A stretch of DNA of 64,000 nucleotides, from assembly GCF_039595395.1 (NCBI RefSeq), contig NZ_JBCNLP010000006.1, forward strand, positions 687,001 to 751,000, read 5' to 3'. Source of the stretch: Novosphingobium sp. Its GTDB lineage: Bacteria; Pseudomonadota; Alphaproteobacteria; Sphingomonadales; Sphingomonadaceae. Numbering within the stretch: position 1 is the stretch's first letter; the number at the start of each line of letters is the position of its first letter. Shown in pieces: positions 52,529-61,337 of this stretch. The position numbers and the translations under genes are program-made. Under the pieces are notes generated by a model. It searched no databases. It saw nothing but the letters and a program-made list of their open reading frames with translations, and was not told the DNA's origin.

Positions 52529-53480
52529 CGATGAAGCGGCGGCATGGACGGCGAGGATAGACCGTGGGCTCTCTGACAGCGATCAGGCCGAACTGGATGC
52601 ATGGCTGGCGCAGGACAGTCGCCGGGTGGGCGCGCTGGCGCGTGCCCGCGCGATCTGGCTGCATGCCGAGCGGGCGGAGTCCCTCGCTCCGCTGATCACC
52701 GAGCCGGAGGTGGTGGAGACACCGCGTCACGGAGTGTCGCGCCGCCGGATGATGCTGGGCGGCGCGGGAGCGCTGGCTGCCGGACTGGTCGGTGTGGTGA
52801 CCATGTCGCCCTGGCTGCGTCCTGCGCCTGCTCTGCGCAGCGGCATCGGGGAGATCCGGCGCATTCCTCTGGCGGACGGTTCGGTGGTCACACTCGACAC
52901 CGACAGCGCGCTGGAAGTCGTCTACAGCACCACGACGCGCCTCGTCCGGCTGATTGCGGGCGGCGCCTATTTCGAGGTCGCGTCCTCATCCCGTCCCTTC
53001 ATGGTCGAGGTCGGCGGCATCGTGCTGCGCGCGACGGCTGCGGCCTTTGCCGTGCAGGCGCTGCCCGACAGTCCGCTTTCCGTGCTGGTGGAGCGTGGGG
53101 CGGTGGCGATGGGGAAGGCGGGGCAGAGCGCGATTGTCGACCTTGCCGCCAGCACGCGGATCACGTTGGAGAAGGGCAGCGCGCTCACCGCTGCGAAGAC
53201 GCACAAGCTCGCCTCCGGGGAGATGGATCGGGCGTTGGTCTGGCGCAACGGCATGCTCTCCTTCGAGGGTGAAACGCTGGAGCAGGCCGCCGCCACCTTC
53301 CGCCGCTATGGCCGCCCCTTTATCGAGATCACCGACCCCGCGCTGGCCCGGCGACCGATCACCGGCCTGTTCAGCGCCAACGATCCGGCAGGCTTTGCGC
53401 GCACCGCCGCGCTCAGCCTTGACGCGCGCGCCACGGTGGATGGCAATGTCGCGCGGTTGGTTCCGCTGAACGCGCGATAA
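52497..53480 (+). CDS. FecR-type anti-sigma regulator
   Basis: The 327-residue protein starts at ATG 52497, overlapping the sigma gene. The N-terminal DUF4880-like cytosolic domain has the usual pattern (EAAAWTARIDRGLSDSDQAE, then LDAWLAQDSRRVGALARAR). One membrane helix lies at about residues 85-105. The periplasmic FecR domain has IRRIPLADGSVVTLDTDSAL, and the DUF4974-type end has GMLSFEGETLEQAAATFRRY. It relays the state of the receptor's signalling domain across the inner membrane to FecI. Confidence 0.92.
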   Translation: MTGRACAQTIDDEAAAWTARIDRGLSDSDQAELDAWLAQDSRRVGALARARAIWLHAERAESLAPLITEPEVVETPRHGVSRRRMMLGGAGALAAGLVGVVTMSPWLRPAPALRSGIGEIRRIPLADGSVVTLDTDSALEVVYSTTTRLVRLIAGGAYFEVASSSRPFMVEVGGIVLRATAAAFAVQALPDSPLSVLVERGAVAMGKAGQSAIVDLAASTRITLEKGSALTAAKTHKLASGEMDRALVWRNGMLSFEGETLEQAAATFRRYGRPFIEITDPALARRPITGLFSANDPAGFARTAALSLDARATVDGNVARLVPLNAR

Positions 53481-53570
53481 AAAATCTGCCGGGCGGGTGG
53501 CGGAAGCTGCGCGCTACCGCATCTTGTTGATGAATGCTCCGGGGCAAACGGCACAATCAAAGGACAACAG

Positions 53571-56081
53571 ATGCGATTTTTCCATCTCGGCACCACCGCA
53601 TCGGTGGCTGCCCTCTGTTTCGCTGCGTCTCCGGCGCTGGCGCAGGTTCGCCATTTCGACCTGCCCGCGCAGCCTGCCGTGAAAGGCATTCCCGCCTTCG
53701 CGGGGCAGGCCGGGCTGCAGATCGTGGCACCGGCCGACAATCTGCGCGGCCGGGCCACCCATGCCGTGCATGGCGATCTGGAGGTGAACACCGCGCTCAA
53801 CCAGTTGCTGGCGGGCACCGGCCTTGCGGTGGCTGGACGCAGCGGCAATGTGGTGAGCCTGCATGCCGCGCCCTCCGGCCCCAGCGATCCGGCGCCCGCA
53901 GCCGAGCCGGTCAATGATATCGTCGTCTACGGTCAGGGTGAGAGCCGCCAGCAGCAGACCGTCACCGCCAAGGCGCTCGAGATTCTGGCGCCCGCCAGCT
54001 CGCCGCTGAAAGCCATCGCGCGCCTGCCGGGCGTCGCCTTCCAGACCGCCGACCCTTTCGGAACCTATGAGCTGGGCACGCGCCTTTCGGTGCGCGGCTT
54101 CAACCAGAGCCAGATGGGCTATACGCTGGATGGCGTGCCGCTGGGCGACATGTTCTACAACACCTGGAACGGCCTGCACATCAGCCGCGCCATCGCCACC
54201 GAGAACATCGCAAGGATGGATTTTGCGCAGGGCGCGGGCGCGCTCAGCGTCGCCTCGTCGAGCAATCTGGGCGGCAGCATCCAGTTTTTCTCGCGCGATC
54301 CTTCCGAGAAAATGGGCGGCGAGATATCCGGCAGCTATGGCAGCTATGACACCGGCCATATCTTCGCGCGGCTCGACAGCGGGCGGCTTTCGACCAACAC
54401 CCGCATCTCTGTTTCCGGCCAGTGGACCCAGGCGGGCAAATGGAAGGGCTGGGGCAACCAGAGCGAGGCCATGGTCAATGCCAAGGTCATTCAGGACATC
54501 GGCAAGGCCAAGCTGACCGGCTGGATCGACTATTCGATGCACAAGGAACGCAATTACGCCGACCTGTCGCCCGCGACGCTGAGCCGCATCGGTTATGATC
54601 TGGACTTCCTGCGCCCCGATTTCGACACGGCGGTGCTGCTCTCGCAGGTCAGCGCCAACCAGACGGCGGCCAAGGCGGGCAAGGCGCTGCCCTTTCCCAC
54701 GGCGGGCACGGCTTTTCCCGCACCCTACACCAATGTGAACGACACCTATTATGACAGCGGCGGCATCCGTCGCGACCTGCTGGGCGCGCTCACGCTGGAA
54801 GTGCCGCTGACCGACTGGCTGCAGGCCAAGGCCACCTATTACCACCATGACGACAAGGGTTCGGGCGGCATCTACACGCCCGCCGTCTTCAGCCCCAGCG
54901 GCTTTCCGCTTTCGGTGCGCACCACCGAATATGGTGTGCATCGCAATGGCGGGCTGCTGGATTTCGTGGCCAAATTGGGCACGCAGAAGGTCAGCTTCGG
55001 CTATTGGCATGAGGACAATCGCGGCGTCACCAACCGCAATTACTATGCCGTCAGCCAGACCGACCGCCCGGATGTCACCTCCTTTCTGAGCAATCCGTTT
55101 CGCAGCGACTTTCTGACGCAGCTCTCGACCGTCACCGACCAGATCTACATCACCGACAAGGTGGGGCTGGGCAGCCATGTGACCGTCGATCTGGGCTTCA
55201 AGGGCGCGAACATTCGCAATGGCATCGTCACCACGGCGGGCACACCCTTCATCAACGCCACCATCGGCGCGAAGGACTGGTTCCAGCCGCAGCTTGGCGC
55301 AACATATCGCGTGGCGGGGCAAGAGTTCTTCGCCAATTACGCCGAGAATATGCGCGCCTATCAAAGCAGCTTCCGTGGGCCCTTCGGCACCACGCAGGCC
55401 GGTTTCGAGGCGATCAAGGACACGTTGAAGCCCGAAACCTCACGCACCATCGAGGGCGGCTGGCGCTTCAAGGCGGGCAAGCTGCGCGGCGACATCGCGC
55501 TCTATGACGTGAAGTTCAAGAACCGCCTGCTGGCCGCTTTCGCGCAGGCCAACATTCTGGGCAACCCCAGCGTGCTGCAGAATGTCGGCAGCGTCACCAG
55601 CCGGGGTGTCGAGGTGGGCGCCACCTGGACGATCACCCGGTCGCTGTCGCTGATCGCCTCCTACTCCTACAATGACAGCAAGTATGACGATGACACGGTG
55701 AACGGCGCCGCGCTGGTGCGCACCAAGGGCGTGCGCCCGGTCGACACCCCCGCCCATCTCGCCAAGGGTGAGGTCAATTATGACGACGGGCAGATCTTCG
55801 GCAACATCTCCGGGACTTACACTTCGCAGCGTAACGTCACCTATATCGGCGACGTGAAGGTTCCGGGCTACACCGTGGTCGATGCCTCGCTGGGCTATCG
55901 CTTCACGCAGGGGGCGCTCAAGGGCGTCGAGCTGCAGGTGAGCGCCACCAATCTGTTCAACAAGCGCTACATCGGCCCGCTGGGTTCGGGCCAGTTCTTC
56001 AACGATGCCACATCGCTGAACAACACGATGCAGACCGGTTCGCCGCAGGAGTTCTTCGGCACCGCCCGCTATCGTTTCTGA
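53571..56081 (+). CDS. FecA-type TonB-dependent transducer with N-terminal STN domain
   Basis: The protein has 836 residues. The signal peptide ends at SPALAQ (residue 24). An STN signalling domain occupies about residues 25-100 (FDLPAQPAVKGIPAFAGQAG, then LEVNTALNQLLAGTGLA). The plug follows, with VYGQGESRQQQ and RLSVRGFNQSQMGYTLDGVP. The barrel ends at a terminal Phe (ARYRF). STN-bearing receptors signal ligand occupancy to FecR and FecI, whose genes lie directly upstream, so this is a regulated uptake system. The ligand is unknown; it need not be iron. Confidence 0.94.
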   Translation: MRFFHLGTTASVAALCFAASPALAQVRHFDLPAQPAVKGIPAFAGQAGLQIVAPADNLRGRATHAVHGDLEVNTALNQLLAGTGLAVAGRSGNVVSLHAAPSGPSDPAPAAEPVNDIVVYGQGESRQQQTVTAKALEILAPASSPLKAIARLPGVAFQTADPFGTYELGTRLSVRGFNQSQMGYTLDGVPLGDMFYNTWNGLHISRAIATENIARMDFAQGAGALSVASSSNLGGSIQFFSRDPSEKMGGEISGSYGSYDTGHIFARLDSGRLSTNTRISVSGQWTQAGKWKGWGNQSEAMVNAKVIQDIGKAKLTGWIDYSMHKERNYADLSPATLSRIGYDLDFLRPDFDTAVLLSQVSANQTAAKAGKALPFPTAGTAFPAPYTNVNDTYYDSGGIRRDLLGALTLEVPLTDWLQAKATYYHHDDKGSGGIYTPAVFSPSGFPLSVRTTEYGVHRNGGLLDFVAKLGTQKVSFGYWHEDNRGVTNRNYYAVSQTDRPDVTSFLSNPFRSDFLTQLSTVTDQIYITDKVGLGSHVTVDLGFKGANIRNGIVTTAGTPFINATIGAKDWFQPQLGATYRVAGQEFFANYAENMRAYQSSFRGPFGTTQAGFEAIKDTLKPETSRTIEGGWRFKAGKLRGDIALYDVKFKNRLLAAFAQANILGNPSVLQNVGSVTSRGVEVGATWTITRSLSLIASYSYNDSKYDDDTVNGAALVRTKGVRPVDTPAHLAKGEVNYDDGQIFGNISGTYTSQRNVTYIGDVKVPGYTVVDASLGYRFTQGALKGVELQVSATNLFNKRYIGPLGSGQFFNDATSLNNTMQTGSPQEFFGTARYRF

Positions 56082-56087
56082 CGACCC

Positions 56088-56121
56088 TTTCGGAGCCGCG
56101 CGTCGCAACGCGGCTCCGAAA
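56088..56121. terminator. long stem-loop after the FecA-type receptor
   Basis: TTTCGGAGCCGCG (56088-56100) pairs perfectly with CGCGGCTCCGAAA (56109-56121) around an 8-base loop. It starts seven bases after the stop codon. The stem is terminator-like, but there is no T run on the plus strand, so it may also be an attenuator or a 3' stabilising stem ahead of the UrcA gene. Confidence 0.6.
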
Positions 56122-56311
56122 TCCCCTGACGTTCGTCGACAGGGCTTGGCCTTTCGTCGATGCTTCCGGCCCTTGGTGGAGGCCAGTGGGGGGCTTATCG
56201 AGGACCGCGCGCCTCCATCGCGGACCGCGCCTAGAACGGTGCTCAGCGGCACCGCAGCCATGGTGCCGCAGCAGGTGGGGCCTTCCCCCCGCCACAGGAG
56301 GAGCACCGATC

Positions 56312-56674
56312 ATGTCCACCGCCTTTCTTCGCACGCTTGCCGTGCTCGGCCTGTCCTGCACGCTGGCAGCCACGCCCGCCTTCGCCGCATCGCCCGCATC
56401 CGAGGAGGCGCCGCAGCGCTTCGTGCATTACGGCGACCTCGATCTGACCACCCGCGCCGGGCAGGATGCGCTCCGCAGCCGGGTGATGCATGCCGTCAAC
56501 GACCTGTGCGTCCGCCCCGATCCGGGCGATTTCGGGCCGATGCGCGAGATCTACAACAACTGCCGCAACACTGCGCTGATCAGCTCCAGAACGCAGGTGC
56601 ATATGGCGCTGGCCCAGGCGCGCGGCGACAAGGCGCTGGCCAGCAATGAGAAAATGGCGCCCAAGGCACCGTGA
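56312..56674 (+). CDS. UrcA family secreted protein (second copy)
   Basis: The 120-residue protein starts at ATG 56312, after a strong AGGAGGAG site. The frame from 56186 is an extension without ribosome site. The signal peptide ends TPAFAAS near residue 26. The UrcA pattern is VHYGDLDLTTRAGQDALRSR, then a Cys in NDLCVRP and a second in NNCRN. It follows the FecA-type receptor after a stem-loop and shares the DLDLT-x-AG motif with the UrcA protein of the exporter operon. Its role is unknown. Confidence 0.88.
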   Translation: MSTAFLRTLAVLGLSCTLAATPAFAASPASEEAPQRFVHYGDLDLTTRAGQDALRSRVMHAVNDLCVRPDPGDFGPMREIYNNCRNTALISSRTQVHMALAQARGDKALASNEKMAPKAP

Positions 56675-56694
56675 CACCGCCGCCCCCGCCCCCC

Positions 56695-56729
56695 ACAGCC
56701 TCCGGGAGATGATCCCGGAGGCTGTTTTT
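56695..56729 (+). terminator. intrinsic terminator after the UrcA gene
   Basis: ACAGCCTCCGGG (56695-56706) and CCCGGAGGCTGT (56714-56725) form a perfect 12-bp stem with a 7-base loop, followed by TTTT. It lies between the UrcA gene and the convergent LytTR gene, two bases from the latter's stop codon. Confidence 0.88.
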
Positions 56730-56730
56730 G

Positions 56731-57486
56731 TCAGCCGCGCCCGACCAGCGCGCGGACATTGGCCAGATAGCTGCGGCCGATCCTTATCTCCGCGCCGTCG
56801 CTCAGCACGGCATGCCAGGTGCCGAGCCCGTCATGACGCAGCTTGGCGATCAGATCGCGCCGCACGATGGTCGAGCGGTGCAGGCGCAGAAAGCGCGCGG
56901 GATTGAGCCTTTGCTCCAGCACGCTGATCGTCTGATGCAGCAGGAAACTGCGCGTGCCGACATGCAGGCGCATATAGTCGCGCTCGGCCTCGATGCGGTC
57001 GATGTCCTGCGCGGCGATGCGGATGACCTCGGAGCGGTGAGGGACCCAGAACTCCTCGACCCATTCGGGCGTTTGCGCAGGCGCGGGATTGTGCGCGTGC
57101 AGGGTCTCGGCGATCCGGGCGATCGTTTTGGCGAGCTGATCGGGCGTCACGGGTTTCAGCAGATAGCCCACCGCCGCGACATCGAAGGCCGCCACGGCGA
57201 ACTGGTCGAAAGCGGTGCAGAAGACGATGGCCGGTCGCGTCACCTTGCCTGACCCATGCCCTTCCAGAGCCCGCGCCACATCGAGCCCGTCCAGCCCCGG
57301 CATCGAGATATCGAGCAGCACGATCTCGGGCGAGAGCGCCTCGATCATCCGCAGCGCCGCCTCGCCGTCGGAGGCTGTGCCCACCAGTTGCACAGCGGGG
57401 ATGGCGGCGCAGAGGATCTGCAACCGCTCGATGGCGAGGGGTTCGTCATCGACGATCAGGGTTCTTAAAGCCCGCTCAGCAACCAT
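56731..57486 (-). CDS. LytTR-type response regulator
   Basis: The protein has 251 residues. The receiver domain has VDDEP near residue 12, phospho-acceptor Asp59 (VLLDISMPGLDG) and the Lys in VGYLLKPVT. A LytTR DNA-binding domain occupies about residues 145-248 (EVIRIAAQDIDRIEAERDYM, RFLRLHRSTIVRRD and the final GRSYLANVRALVGRG). The start overlaps the end of the LytS-like kinase by 11 bp. LytTR regulators bind direct repeats at promoters. The targets here are unknown. Confidence 0.94.
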   Translation of the reverse strand: MVAERALRTLIVDDEPLAIERLQILCAAIPAVQLVGTASDGEAALRMIEALSPEIVLLDISMPGLDGLDVARALEGHGSGKVTRPAIVFCTAFDQFAVAAFDVAAVGYLLKPVTPDQLAKTIARIAETLHAHNPAPAQTPEWVEEFWVPHRSEVIRIAAQDIDRIEAERDYMRLHVGTRSFLLHQTISVLEQRLNPARFLRLHRSTIVRRDLIAKLRHDGLGTWHAVLSDGAEIRIGRSYLANVRALVGRG

Positions 57487-58678
57487 GGCGCACCAGCGGC
57501 AGGGTCAGGGTGACGGTAAATCCGCCCTTGGGCGCCGCCGTCCAATCACAGCTCGCCGAAGTGCCGAAGCGCGCGATCAGCCGGTCGCGGACATTGCGCA
57601 GGCCCAGACCGGTACCGCCTTCCTGTGCTTGCGGCGCCGGATCGCCGTCATCCGCGACGATGAGCGTGATCCTGTCACCTTCCTCGCGCGCGGCGATGCG
57701 GATCGTCACCGGGCGGCGCGAGCGCGACACCGCATATTTGACGGCATTTTCCACCAGCGGCTGCAGGATCAACCCCGGCACGCAAGCTGCGAGCAGCCCT
57801 TCGGGCACATCGATCTCGACCAGCAGCCTTTCTGGGAAGCGCACCAGTTCGATATCGAGATAGAGCCTTTGCAGCATGATCTCGTCGGACAGCGGCACAT
57901 CCTCGGTCGGGTCGCCGGTCAGGCTGGTGCGGAAGAAGGTGGCCAGATTGATGATCATCTGCTCGGCTTCCTCGCGCTTGCCGGTCAGGATCAACGACGA
58001 CAAGGCATTGAGCGTGTTGAACAGGAAATGCGGATTGACCTGATAGCGCAGCGCCTTGAGCTCGGCCGATTGCGCCGCCGCGCGCAGATCCGCCGCGCGC
58101 CGCTCCAGCGCGGCGGCCCGGACCGCATAGCTGAGCGCCAGATAGAGCGCGGCCCAGGCGATGAAGAAGAAATAGCCGTTGCCCGCCTGATCCGCGATCG
58201 ACTGCAGCGGTGTCATGCTCTCTTCCATGCCCTTGTGCACCATGCCGACGCTGACATTGGGCATTCCCGGCGCCGGTGGAGGCGCGGGGGGAGCAGGCGG
58301 CGGTGGCGGCAAGGGTTGTTTCGGCGCGGGTGACCAGTGCCAGCTCATGGGCACGCCTTCACCGATATGGCTGAACATGTACCAGTTGAAGGAGGAGTAG
58401 AAGATCGCCGCCGGCACCGCGAGCAGCAGCGCCAGAATGAAGCTGCTGCGCAGTCTCCTCCCGGCGACGCGGCGCATCAGTAGGTAGAAGATCACGGTTA
58501 CTCCGGCGCTGGCCAGCGAAACCACTGCGCGTTTGCCCAGCATGCCGGTCTGATCGTCCGGCCAGAGCGCCATCCAGCGCAGCGACCAGATGGTAAAATA
58601 GAAAGCCCAGAAACAGGCGATCGACATCAGGGCAAGGGAAGGGGCAAGCCGCGCGGCAGGTGGTTCGTCCGATGACAT
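57476..58678 (-). CDS. LytS/YehU-type sensor histidine kinase
   Basis: The 400-residue membrane kinase has helices at about 14-35, 50-68, 80-98 and 170-190. The third external loop is a proline-rich run (residues about 122-140), an unusual insert. The kinase core is the His_kinase type, with LRYQVNPHFLFNTLNALSSL carrying the phosphorylated His, LQPLVENAVKYAV and the glycine loop GGTGLGLRNVRDRL. It is the partner of the overlapping LytTR regulator. Confidence 0.93.
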   Translation of the reverse strand: MSSDEPPAARLAPSLALMSIACFWAFYFTIWSLRWMALWPDDQTGMLGKRAVVSLASAGVTVIFYLLMRRVAGRRLRSSFILALLLAVPAAIFYSSFNWYMFSHIGEGVPMSWHWSPAPKQPLPPPPPAPPAPPPAPGMPNVSVGMVHKGMEESMTPLQSIADQAGNGYFFFIAWAALYLALSYAVRAAALERRAADLRAAAQSAELKALRYQVNPHFLFNTLNALSSLILTGKREEAEQMIINLATFFRTSLTGDPTEDVPLSDEIMLQRLYLDIELVRFPERLLVEIDVPEGLLAACVPGLILQPLVENAVKYAVSRSRRPVTIRIAAREEGDRITLIVADDGDPAPQAQEGGTGLGLRNVRDRLIARFGTSASCDWTAAPKGGFTVTLTLPLVRHGC

Positions 58679-58742
58679 CCCTCCATCATAGAAGAGATCG
58701 CGCCAAACCGTAATGGGGCGCCATGTCGTTGGTCGAAACGTG

Positions 58743-60164
58743 TCAGCCGCCTGCCGAACGACGCGCTCTGCGGTTCAGCACGCGCAGCACGCTTGCGTGT
58801 CTGGCGTGGCCCAGCGACATGCGCGTCAACAGCAGGATCGCCACCGCGCTGCCCAGCACCGGCACGCCCAGTCCCATGATCTTCATGCCCATCACGACGG
58901 AAGGGGGCTGCGCCGCTCCGGCGACATAGCCCAGATGGCCCAGCGTCCAGCCGATCAGGCCGATGGAGGCTGCGCCGCTGGCCTTGATCATCACCAGCAC
59001 GGCGGCGAAGGCGGCGGTCTCGCGGCGGGTGCCGTGGCGCATCTGGGCAAAGTCCACGGCATCGGCGACGATGCCCCAGGGCAGCATGAACACGCCGGCC
59101 AGCGCCAGCCCGATGAGCCCCGCTGCCGGGATCAGCCAGCCCGGTCCGACCATGGCGAAAAGGGCGATGCTCAGGATCGTCAGCGCATGGCTGAGCGCCA
59201 GCAGCGTGGTCTTCTCGGCATGGCGCACGCCCCAGGTCCACAGCAGCACGCCGGGCAATTGCCCCAGCGTGACGGCCAGCAGCAGCCGACTGGCCAGAGC
59301 AGGCTGATCATAGACATAGCTGGCGAGATAGAAGGTCATCCGCCCGAACATCGGCATGGCAAAGCCGGTGATCAGCGCGATGCAGGCGACGGCGAGGAAC
59401 AGTGGATCGAAGCGGGGCAGCAGAGCCATGGCGTGGATGGCGGGTGCAGGCTCGCGCTCACTCCTGCGCCAGCGCATGGCGGAGATCCACAAGGCGAGGC
59501 AGGCCAGTGCGCCTCCTGCCGCGCCGATCAGCGCCAGCCGAAGGGGCTGCCCACGATGCGCGGCCTGCATGACGGCAGGCGCCAGCACCAGCGCCGTGGC
59601 CAGGCTGGCCAGCGTGCTGAAGAACAGGCGATAGCCCGATGCGCGCCCTCGCGCATGGCTGCCAGGCGCGACACGTGCGAGCAGGCTGTTATGCGGCACG
59701 TCGATGATGGCATAGGCACCGCGAAAGCCCAGCAGGATGGCGGCGATCAGTACGCCACTGTGCCAGTCCAGCGCTGGCAGGGCGAACAACAGGGCAAAGC
59801 CGGCCGAACAGGGCAGCGCTCCCCATGCGATGATCCGGCGATAGTCGAAGCCGTAAGGCTGCGCCCAACTGGCCAGCACGCCCGAACCGATGTCGAAGAT
59901 GAGGTCGCCCAGCAGTACTGCCAGCATCAACTGCCCGACCGCCACGGGCGAGAGGCCCAGAATGTCGGTCAGCATGAACAGCAGGGTGACATCGACGCTG
60001 GACAGCAGCAGATTCTTGCCGAAATTCCCGGCGGAATAGGTGACGAGCGGCAGATCGCGGCGCCATGCGGGGGCCGGGGGTGATGTCGATGGCGTGGTCA
60101 AGGCGTCCTCCCCCCGAAGGATGTGCGAGGCGGCGCTTGTTCCAGATTTCATGGCCGATGCCAA
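58743..60164 (-). CDS. MFS transporter of the glycoside-pentoside-hexuronide (GPH, MelB-like) group
   Basis: The 473-residue inner-membrane protein starts at ATG 60164 or 60152. Twelve helices are expected. It has the GPH-type start (LVTYSAGNFGKNLLLSSVDV, then LFMLTDILGLSP), a FRGAYAIIDVPHNSLLARVA segment matching the family's PYxAL-type motif, and a C-terminal GIVADAVDFAQMRHGTRRE typical of the group. Members couple sugar or related uptake to Na+ or H+. It is the last gene after a TonB receptor and a DUF218 protein on the same strand, so it may carry their substrate across the inner membrane. Confidence 0.88.
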   Translation of the reverse strand: MASAMKSGTSAASHILRGEDALTTPSTSPPAPAWRRDLPLVTYSAGNFGKNLLLSSVDVTLLFMLTDILGLSPVAVGQLMLAVLLGDLIFDIGSGVLASWAQPYGFDYRRIIAWGALPCSAGFALLFALPALDWHSGVLIAAILLGFRGAYAIIDVPHNSLLARVAPGSHARGRASGYRLFFSTLASLATALVLAPAVMQAAHRGQPLRLALIGAAGGALACLALWISAMRWRRSEREPAPAIHAMALLPRFDPLFLAVACIALITGFAMPMFGRMTFYLASYVYDQPALASRLLLAVTLGQLPGVLLWTWGVRHAEKTTLLALSHALTILSIALFAMVGPGWLIPAAGLIGLALAGVFMLPWGIVADAVDFAQMRHGTRRETAAFAAVLVMIKASGAASIGLIGWTLGHLGYVAGAAQPPSVVMGMKIMGLGVPVLGSAVAILLLTRMSLGHARHASVLRVLNRRARRSAGG

Positions 60165-60197
60165 GGCGTGGCGCTGTTCACGCCACGCCTCCCTGCG

Positions 60198-61337
60198 TCA
60201 GGGGTCGAGCGGGTCGAGCGGATCCACCCGCAGCGACTGGATCGCCGGTCGGAAGATCAGATCGTTGGGTGACAATCGCTTGCCCACCGTTCCCGGCAGA
60301 TAGCCCAGTTCCTTGCGGTTGCGCGCGGCAAAGTCGGCGCTTTCGATCATCGCGCTCTGCTCCGGGTTGGTGACGATCAGCGTGTCCTTGTCCAGCGGAG
60401 CGCCCATCGCCACCAGACGGCGCGTGATGTTGCGCAGATTGGTGGTGGTGTGACGCGCATAGGGATCGATGACGATCGCCGCAGCGGGCACGTTGAACTG
60501 TTCGATCAGCGCTTTGCGCAGTTGCACCGCCTCGACGAAGCGGGTGCCGCGCGGATGGACATTGGCGCCGCTCACGATGATGAAGGGCGCGAGGCCATCG
60601 GCAAAACGCTGCGCCGCCATGCGCACATTGAGCTTGCTGCGCGCGCTGATCGGCACGCCCACCTCTTCGGGCCCCACGCCCGGAACGATGATCGCGCTGT
60701 AGCGATAGCGGGCCCATGGGGTGGTCTTCGCCAGCGCCAGAGCCTCGGCGTTGTATTTGGCATCCAGCGGCTCGAAAGCGGCGGGTTCGTCGCGGTCATT
60801 GGCGTCGAGCAGGGCGATGGCAACCGCGATGCTGGGGTCCAGCGCGGCGACCGGGTCCTGCATGCCGCCCTGCGCCAGTTCGGCGGCAAAGTGCAGGTTG
60901 GTGAGCGCGTTCTGCCCGCTCCCGGCGCCCTTCACCGGCCCGTCAATGGCGGGATAGCGTGCGGGCTGACCTTCACCATAGACGGCGATGATCGCATTGA
61001 TGCCCACCAACTGCCGCCGGATATCGCCTTTGGCGCCGTCATCGGGGGCCTTGTAATGGGCGACAGCATGGTCCGCGATCTGGGCGATCTCGGCCTCCTG
61101 CCAGCGGGCGGCCTGCATCAGGCAGGCTGCGTCGTCCTTGCAGGCCTCGATCCGTGTCCGCCTTGCGGCCAGCATGCGTTGGGCCTGCGCGGGCAGTGCC
61201 TCGCGCTGGATAGCCTCCAGCGCGGGGAACATGGTGCCGGCCATGGCGTGCCAGTGGCTACTCGCAACCGGGGCGGAAAACCCCGGTTGCGCGACAAAAG
61301 CGGCGGTCAGCGCCGCGACTGTCAGACCCGCTCTCAT
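60198..61337 (-). CDS. secreted DUF218 (YdcF/ElyC-like) protein
   Basis: The 379-residue protein starts at ATG 61337, whose first base is shared with the receptor's TGA. The long upstream frame is a shadow of the receptor gene. The signal peptide ends QPGFSA near residue 21. An N-terminal helical region of about 170 residues has a Cys pair (EACKDDAACLMQA). The DUF218 domain follows: YSAIIVPGVGPEE, FIIVSGANVHPRGTRFVEAV and ARHTTTNLRNITRRL. YdcF/SanA/ElyC-like proteins have a Rossmann-like fold of unclear chemistry. Coupling to a TonB receptor suggests periplasmic handling of its ligand. Confidence 0.87.
   Translation of the reverse strand: MRAGLTVAALTAAFVAQPGFSAPVASSHWHAMAGTMFPALEAIQREALPAQAQRMLAARRTRIEACKDDAACLMQAARWQEAEIAQIADHAVAHYKAPDDGAKGDIRRQLVGINAIIAVYGEGQPARYPAIDGPVKGAGSGQNALTNLHFAAELAQGGMQDPVAALDPSIAVAIALLDANDRDEPAAFEPLDAKYNAEALALAKTTPWARYRYSAIIVPGVGPEEVGVPISARSKLNVRMAAQRFADGLAPFIIVSGANVHPRGTRFVEAVQLRKALIEQFNVPAAAIVIDPYARHTTTNLRNITRRLVAMGAPLDKDTLIVTNPEQSAMIESADFAARNRKELGYLPGTVGKRLSPNDLIFRPAIQSLRVDPLDPLDP

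Noticed and set aside
53514..55364. 616-residue minus-strand reading frame
   Set aside because: Antisense to the FecA-type receptor, with no signal peptide or motif.
58300..58320. short GGC/GGT repeats in the LytS-like kinase region as a possible microsatellite
   Set aside because: They simply encode the proline-rich loop of the kinase. The codons vary and no exact repeat unit is kept.
58713..60083. 456-residue plus-strand reading frame
   Set aside because: Antisense to the GPH transporter. It is rich in Gln/His/Arg and lacks any recognisable motif.
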